A stretch of 64,000 nt of DNA from contig JAQTLX010000003.1 in NCBI GenBank assembly GCA_028714695.1, forward strand, positions 1 to 64,000, written 5' to 3'. Below are positions 61,419 through 64,000 of this stretch, piece after piece; within the stretch, counting starts at the first letter, position 1; the number at the start of each line of letters is the position of its first letter. The translations under genes were made by a program, and so were the position numbers. Under the pieces are notes generated by a model, which worked only from the letters and a program-made list of their open reading frames with translations, had not been told where the DNA came from and did not search any database. The stretch comes from Ignavibacteria bacterium (GTDB lineage Bacteria; Bacteroidota; Ignavibacteria; Tepidaquicellales; Tepidaquicellaceae).

Positions 61419-62945
61419 ATGAAAAAGCAATTTATAATATTATTTGTTCTGTTTTCATTCTCGTTTCTATATGCGCAGGAGAATATAAGAGAAATTAACA
61501 TAGTACACTGGAACGATTTCCATGCAAGGAACGAACCTTACAAAACAAATAAGAAAAAAGACGGCGAAACAACAACCATTGATATAGGCGGTACGGGCTC
61601 GATGCTCGGATATTTGAATAAATACAGAAATGACAAATCGCTCGTTCTCAACGGCGGCGATGATTTTCAGGGAAGCCCTATTTCCTCAATCACAAGAGGA
61701 AACTCGCAGGTCGAACTTCTGAACCTGTACAACATCGATGCTTTCGTAATAGGCAACCATGAATTCGATTACGGCTACATGGCGCTCGATTCCGCGATGA
61801 GCAAATCGAATTTCGACGTTCTCTCCGGAAATCTTTACATGATAAAAGAGCATAAAACGTTCGGCAAGAATTATGTAATCAAGGAAAAGAACGGCGTGAA
61901 AGTCGGTATAATCGGCGTTTCTCCGATGGATTTAAAATCGCTTACGCTTCCGAAGAACGTTGACGATATCGATGTATTGAATACCGATTCCGTAATAGCA
62001 GTCTGCATCAAAGCGCTTAAAGCGGAAAAGTGCAATCTCATAGTTCTTTTGTCGCACAACGGAATTCAGGCGGACAGGGAATTTGCCGAAAAATTTCATG
62101 CGGACATCGACGTTATTATCGGCGGACATTCGCACACACCTATTTTCAAACCTGAAGTGGTTGAAGGAGTAATGATTTGTCAGGCGGGGTCGTACGGCAA
62201 GTACATCGGAAAGATTGACATGAAGGTTGACATTTCGAAAGACACCGTGGTAAGTTATTTCGGATTCCTGAAAGAAACCGTAATGGATTCCGCGATATTC
62301 GACAAACAGGCAGGCGAAAAAGTTGATAAAATGATTGCATCGATTCAGCCGGAAATGCAAAGAGTCATTGGAAAACTCGAAGTCAACTGGAAGAAAGACG
62401 CATGCGGACAGTGGAATACGGATGTGTTAAGGAAAATGTTTAAGACCGATGTTGCATTCATGAATTCGGGGAGTATAAGAAAAGACATGATGCCCGGCGA
62501 TATTACCGTCGGAGATATCTGGGAAATAAATCCTTTCGGTAACAGCATAGTAACTTTCAGCATAAAGGGCAAGACTCTGAAAAAGATGATGGCGAATAAT
62601 ATTACGAAGGCAATGAAAGACGAAACACTGAACGATTACGACATGATTATCTCCTCGGGCATGATTATTAAAATAGACGGTTCGAATAAAAATCCAAAGA
62701 ACACGGAAGATATAATAGTAAGCATCGAAGTAAACGGCAAACCGCTTGACCCCGAAAAAACATACACTGTAACAACGAACAGTTACACAGCGTCACAGGC
62801 GAAAAAATATTTCGGCGATTTCGGCATGGAAATAGACGCCGTTGACACGAACGTTATTGACCGCGATGCTTTAATGGAAGCAGTACAGCAACAAAAGGTA
62901 ATTAAAAACGTATTTGAAAAAAGAGTAATTGACATTAATAAGTAA
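61419..62945 (+). CDS. UshA-like 5'-nucleotidase/metallophosphatase, exported
   Basis: A 508-residue periplasmic enzyme (signal peptide ending FLYAQ). The N-terminal calcineurin-like domain has NIVHWNDFHARNEP, LNGGDDFQGSP, VIGNHEFDYGYM and VIIGGHSHTPIF, which bind two metals. The C-terminal 5'-nucleotidase domain has AFMNSGSIRKDMMPGDITVG and TYTVTTNSYTASQ. It hydrolyses nucleotides or UDP-sugars outside the inner membrane and could feed the purine route that includes xanthine dehydrogenase, although the genes are far apart. Confidence 0.94.
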   Translation: MKKQFIILFVLFSFSFLYAQENIREINIVHWNDFHARNEPYKTNKKKDGETTTIDIGGTGSMLGYLNKYRNDKSLVLNGGDDFQGSPISSITRGNSQVELLNLYNIDAFVIGNHEFDYGYMALDSAMSKSNFDVLSGNLYMIKEHKTFGKNYVIKEKNGVKVGIIGVSPMDLKSLTLPKNVDDIDVLNTDSVIAVCIKALKAEKCNLIVLLSHNGIQADREFAEKFHADIDVIIGGHSHTPIFKPEVVEGVMICQAGSYGKYIGKIDMKVDISKDTVVSYFGFLKETVMDSAIFDKQAGEKVDKMIASIQPEMQRVIGKLEVNWKKDACGQWNTDVLRKMFKTDVAFMNSGSIRKDMMPGDITVGDIWEINPFGNSIVTFSIKGKTLKKMMANNITKAMKDETLNDYDMIISSGMIIKIDGSNKNPKNTEDIIVSIEVNGKPLDPEKTYTVTTNSYTASQAKKYFGDFGMEIDAVDTNVIDRDALMEAVQQQKVIKNVFEKRVIDINK

Positions 62946-62956
62946 AAATAAGAATA

Positions 62957-63232
62957 ATGGCAGAACCGCGAATAGTACATTGCATAAAGTTGAATAAAGA
63001 CCTGCCCGGGCTTGACAGGAAACCGATGCCCGGTGAACTCGGCGAGAAGTTATACAACAGCGTATCAAAGGAAGCATTTAAGATGTTTCTTGATTATTTC
63101 AGGATGATAGTAAACGAATATCAACTTGACCTTAGTTCGCCGAACAGCGATAAGATTTTCGAAGACCAGATTAAGGAATATTTCTTCGGCGAAGGCGGGA
63201 AACTGCCCGATGAATTCGTTCCCGAAAAATAA
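62957..63232 (+). CDS. yggX: Fe(2+)-trafficking/oxidative damage protection protein (YggX)
   Basis: A 91-residue member of the YggX family: IVHCIKLNKDLPGLDRKPMP with the conserved Cys, GELGEKLYNSVSKEAFKMFL and EDQIKEYFFGEGG. It protects iron-sulfur clusters or traffics labile iron in the cytoplasm. The family is best known in Proteobacteria, which makes its presence here worth noting. It lies 11 bases after the nucleotidase gene. Confidence 0.88.
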   Translation: MAEPRIVHCIKLNKDLPGLDRKPMPGELGEKLYNSVSKEAFKMFLDYFRMIVNEYQLDLSSPNSDKIFEDQIKEYFFGEGGKLPDEFVPEK

Positions 63233-63242
63233 TAAAATATTA

Positions 63243-64000
63243 TGGCAGCTCCGTTTGAGTTTGACAAATATATAGAGCATTCGAAGGAAGACGCTTACAG
63301 GTTCCATCAGGACGAAAAGAACATTTCTTCTCTGCGAATGTTTATACTCATATTCTCAATCATCTCGGGATTCATTACTATAACAACCTTGTTTGACGGG
63401 AGTGTGGATTATGACTCATACGCTTATTTCGCGATGTTCGCCGTTTCGCTTTTCATAAGAATATTTTATCACAGAATTTTCAATCTTGTCAATATACGGC
63501 GGAGATTATTTCTTTTAGTGGTGTTGTCTCTTCTCGGATTTTTGCTCTCGGGGATATTGCAATCATTCTTTCAGACCGAAACACCTTCCGAAAAAATTAC
63601 GAAAACGGAGTCGGCGAAAAACGAACCAAAAGGAATCGGTATTACGGTTGATATTGACGAGAAAAAAACGGATACTGTTACAATCGTGATTTTCTTCTCT
63701 TTGTTCCTTTTGTTCTTCAGATTTCCAAAGAGCGATATTGTGCAATTGTATTCGCTCGTACTCGGACTTCCTGTTTTAACGGAACTGCTGTTCTTCCGGA
63801 ATTTCGGAATAAGCGGGAAAATACCCGAGGTAATAACCGCGGGATTGTGTTTCGTTATTTCATATTCAACGGAAAGAAAAAGACACGGAAAATTCTACAA
63901 ACAATACGAGGCATATTTCAAGCGCCATTCGGACAGTGTAAGAATGAAACGCGAACTGAATTACGCGCGCGAGATACAGTTGTCGATGCTTCCGGAAAAC
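63243..64000 (+). CDS. Membrane-bound SpoIIE/RsbU-type phosphatase, 5' part
   Basis: The frame runs open from ATG 63243 to the right edge (252 codons). It encodes a cytoplasmic start (MAAPFEFDKYIEHSKEDAYR), about six membrane helices with a polar loop after the fourth, then a helical linker ending in LNYAREIQLSMLPEN. That last motif marks the entry into PP2C-like SpoIIE phosphatase domains, which act in partner-switching regulation of sigma factors. The catalytic domain lies beyond the window. Confidence 0.85.

Noticed and set aside
1-64000. tRNA, rRNA, riboswitch, prophage or intact insertion sequence
   Set aside because: Gaps longer than 70 bases were read for T-loop GTTCRANYC motifs, conserved rRNA segments, transposase-like frames and known riboswitch cores; none was convincing.

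Overview
The window looks like chromosomal DNA from a member of the Bacteroidota/Chlorobi lineage, most likely an Ignavibacteria-type bacterium. This is inferred from a type IX secretion C-terminal signal of the NFPNPFNPATTIKF type, a PorZ-like protein, Omp28- and DUF6029-like outer-membrane proteins, many MKK-type signal peptides ending in AQ, lipid A genes (lpxA, an LpxH-like phosphatase), moderate-to-low GC and mostly weak Shine-Dalgarno sequences. No rRNA, tRNA, CRISPR array, prophage or intact insertion sequence was found.

Layout. 0.2-10 kb: mixed housekeeping and envelope genes (subtilisin-like protease, methylmalonyl-CoA epimerase, PiT phosphate transporter with its DUF47 partner, SDR, META lipoprotein, DUF3127, metallo-hydrolase lipoprotein, aspartyl protease, YjbR). 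10-18.3 kb: a secreted PNGase-F-like protein with a T9SS signal, then an apparent operon of a lone nuoH, a TlpA-like thioredoxin, a beta-barrel, an Omp28-like lipoprotein with CxxC, and a large barrel carrying an N-terminal ComEA-type helix-hairpin-helix. 19.3-25.9 kb: a tightly overlapping seven-gene operon (GT-B transferase, SpsF-type cytidylyltransferase, split transketolase, class III aminotransferase, PtmA-like SDR, NeuB-like synthase without the SAF domain). It reads as a pathway to a CMP-activated ulosonic acid that I cannot match to a described route, and it is the most interesting system here. 26-30.5 kb (minus): LpxH-like phosphoesterase, DUF4159, a divergent HisA-like TIM barrel and PorZ. 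31.5-36 kb: GT2, lpxA, CYTH, panB, MscS, macro domain. 36-43.6 kb (minus): lipoprotein, S9 peptidase, xanthine dehydrogenase operon with XdhC, and the C-terminal remnant of an asparaginase. 44-50.5 kb: LolD/MacB-like ABC exporter, two large membrane glycosyltransferase-type proteins, tatA. 50.8-64 kb: sodium:solute symporter, pgi, HEAT-cyclophilin fusion, ferritin, a repeat-rich noncoding stretch, an unrecognised membrane-anchored protein, a choloylglycine-hydrolase-family enzyme, a UshA-like nucleotidase, YggX and the start of a SpoIIE-type phosphatase.

Two cross-cutting features stand out. First, several genes with clear N-terminal homology or signal peptides have no ATG, GTG or TTG at the expected start, but ATT, ATA or CTG. 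Second, intergenic DNA holds families of short palindromes and longer tandem or dispersed repeats.
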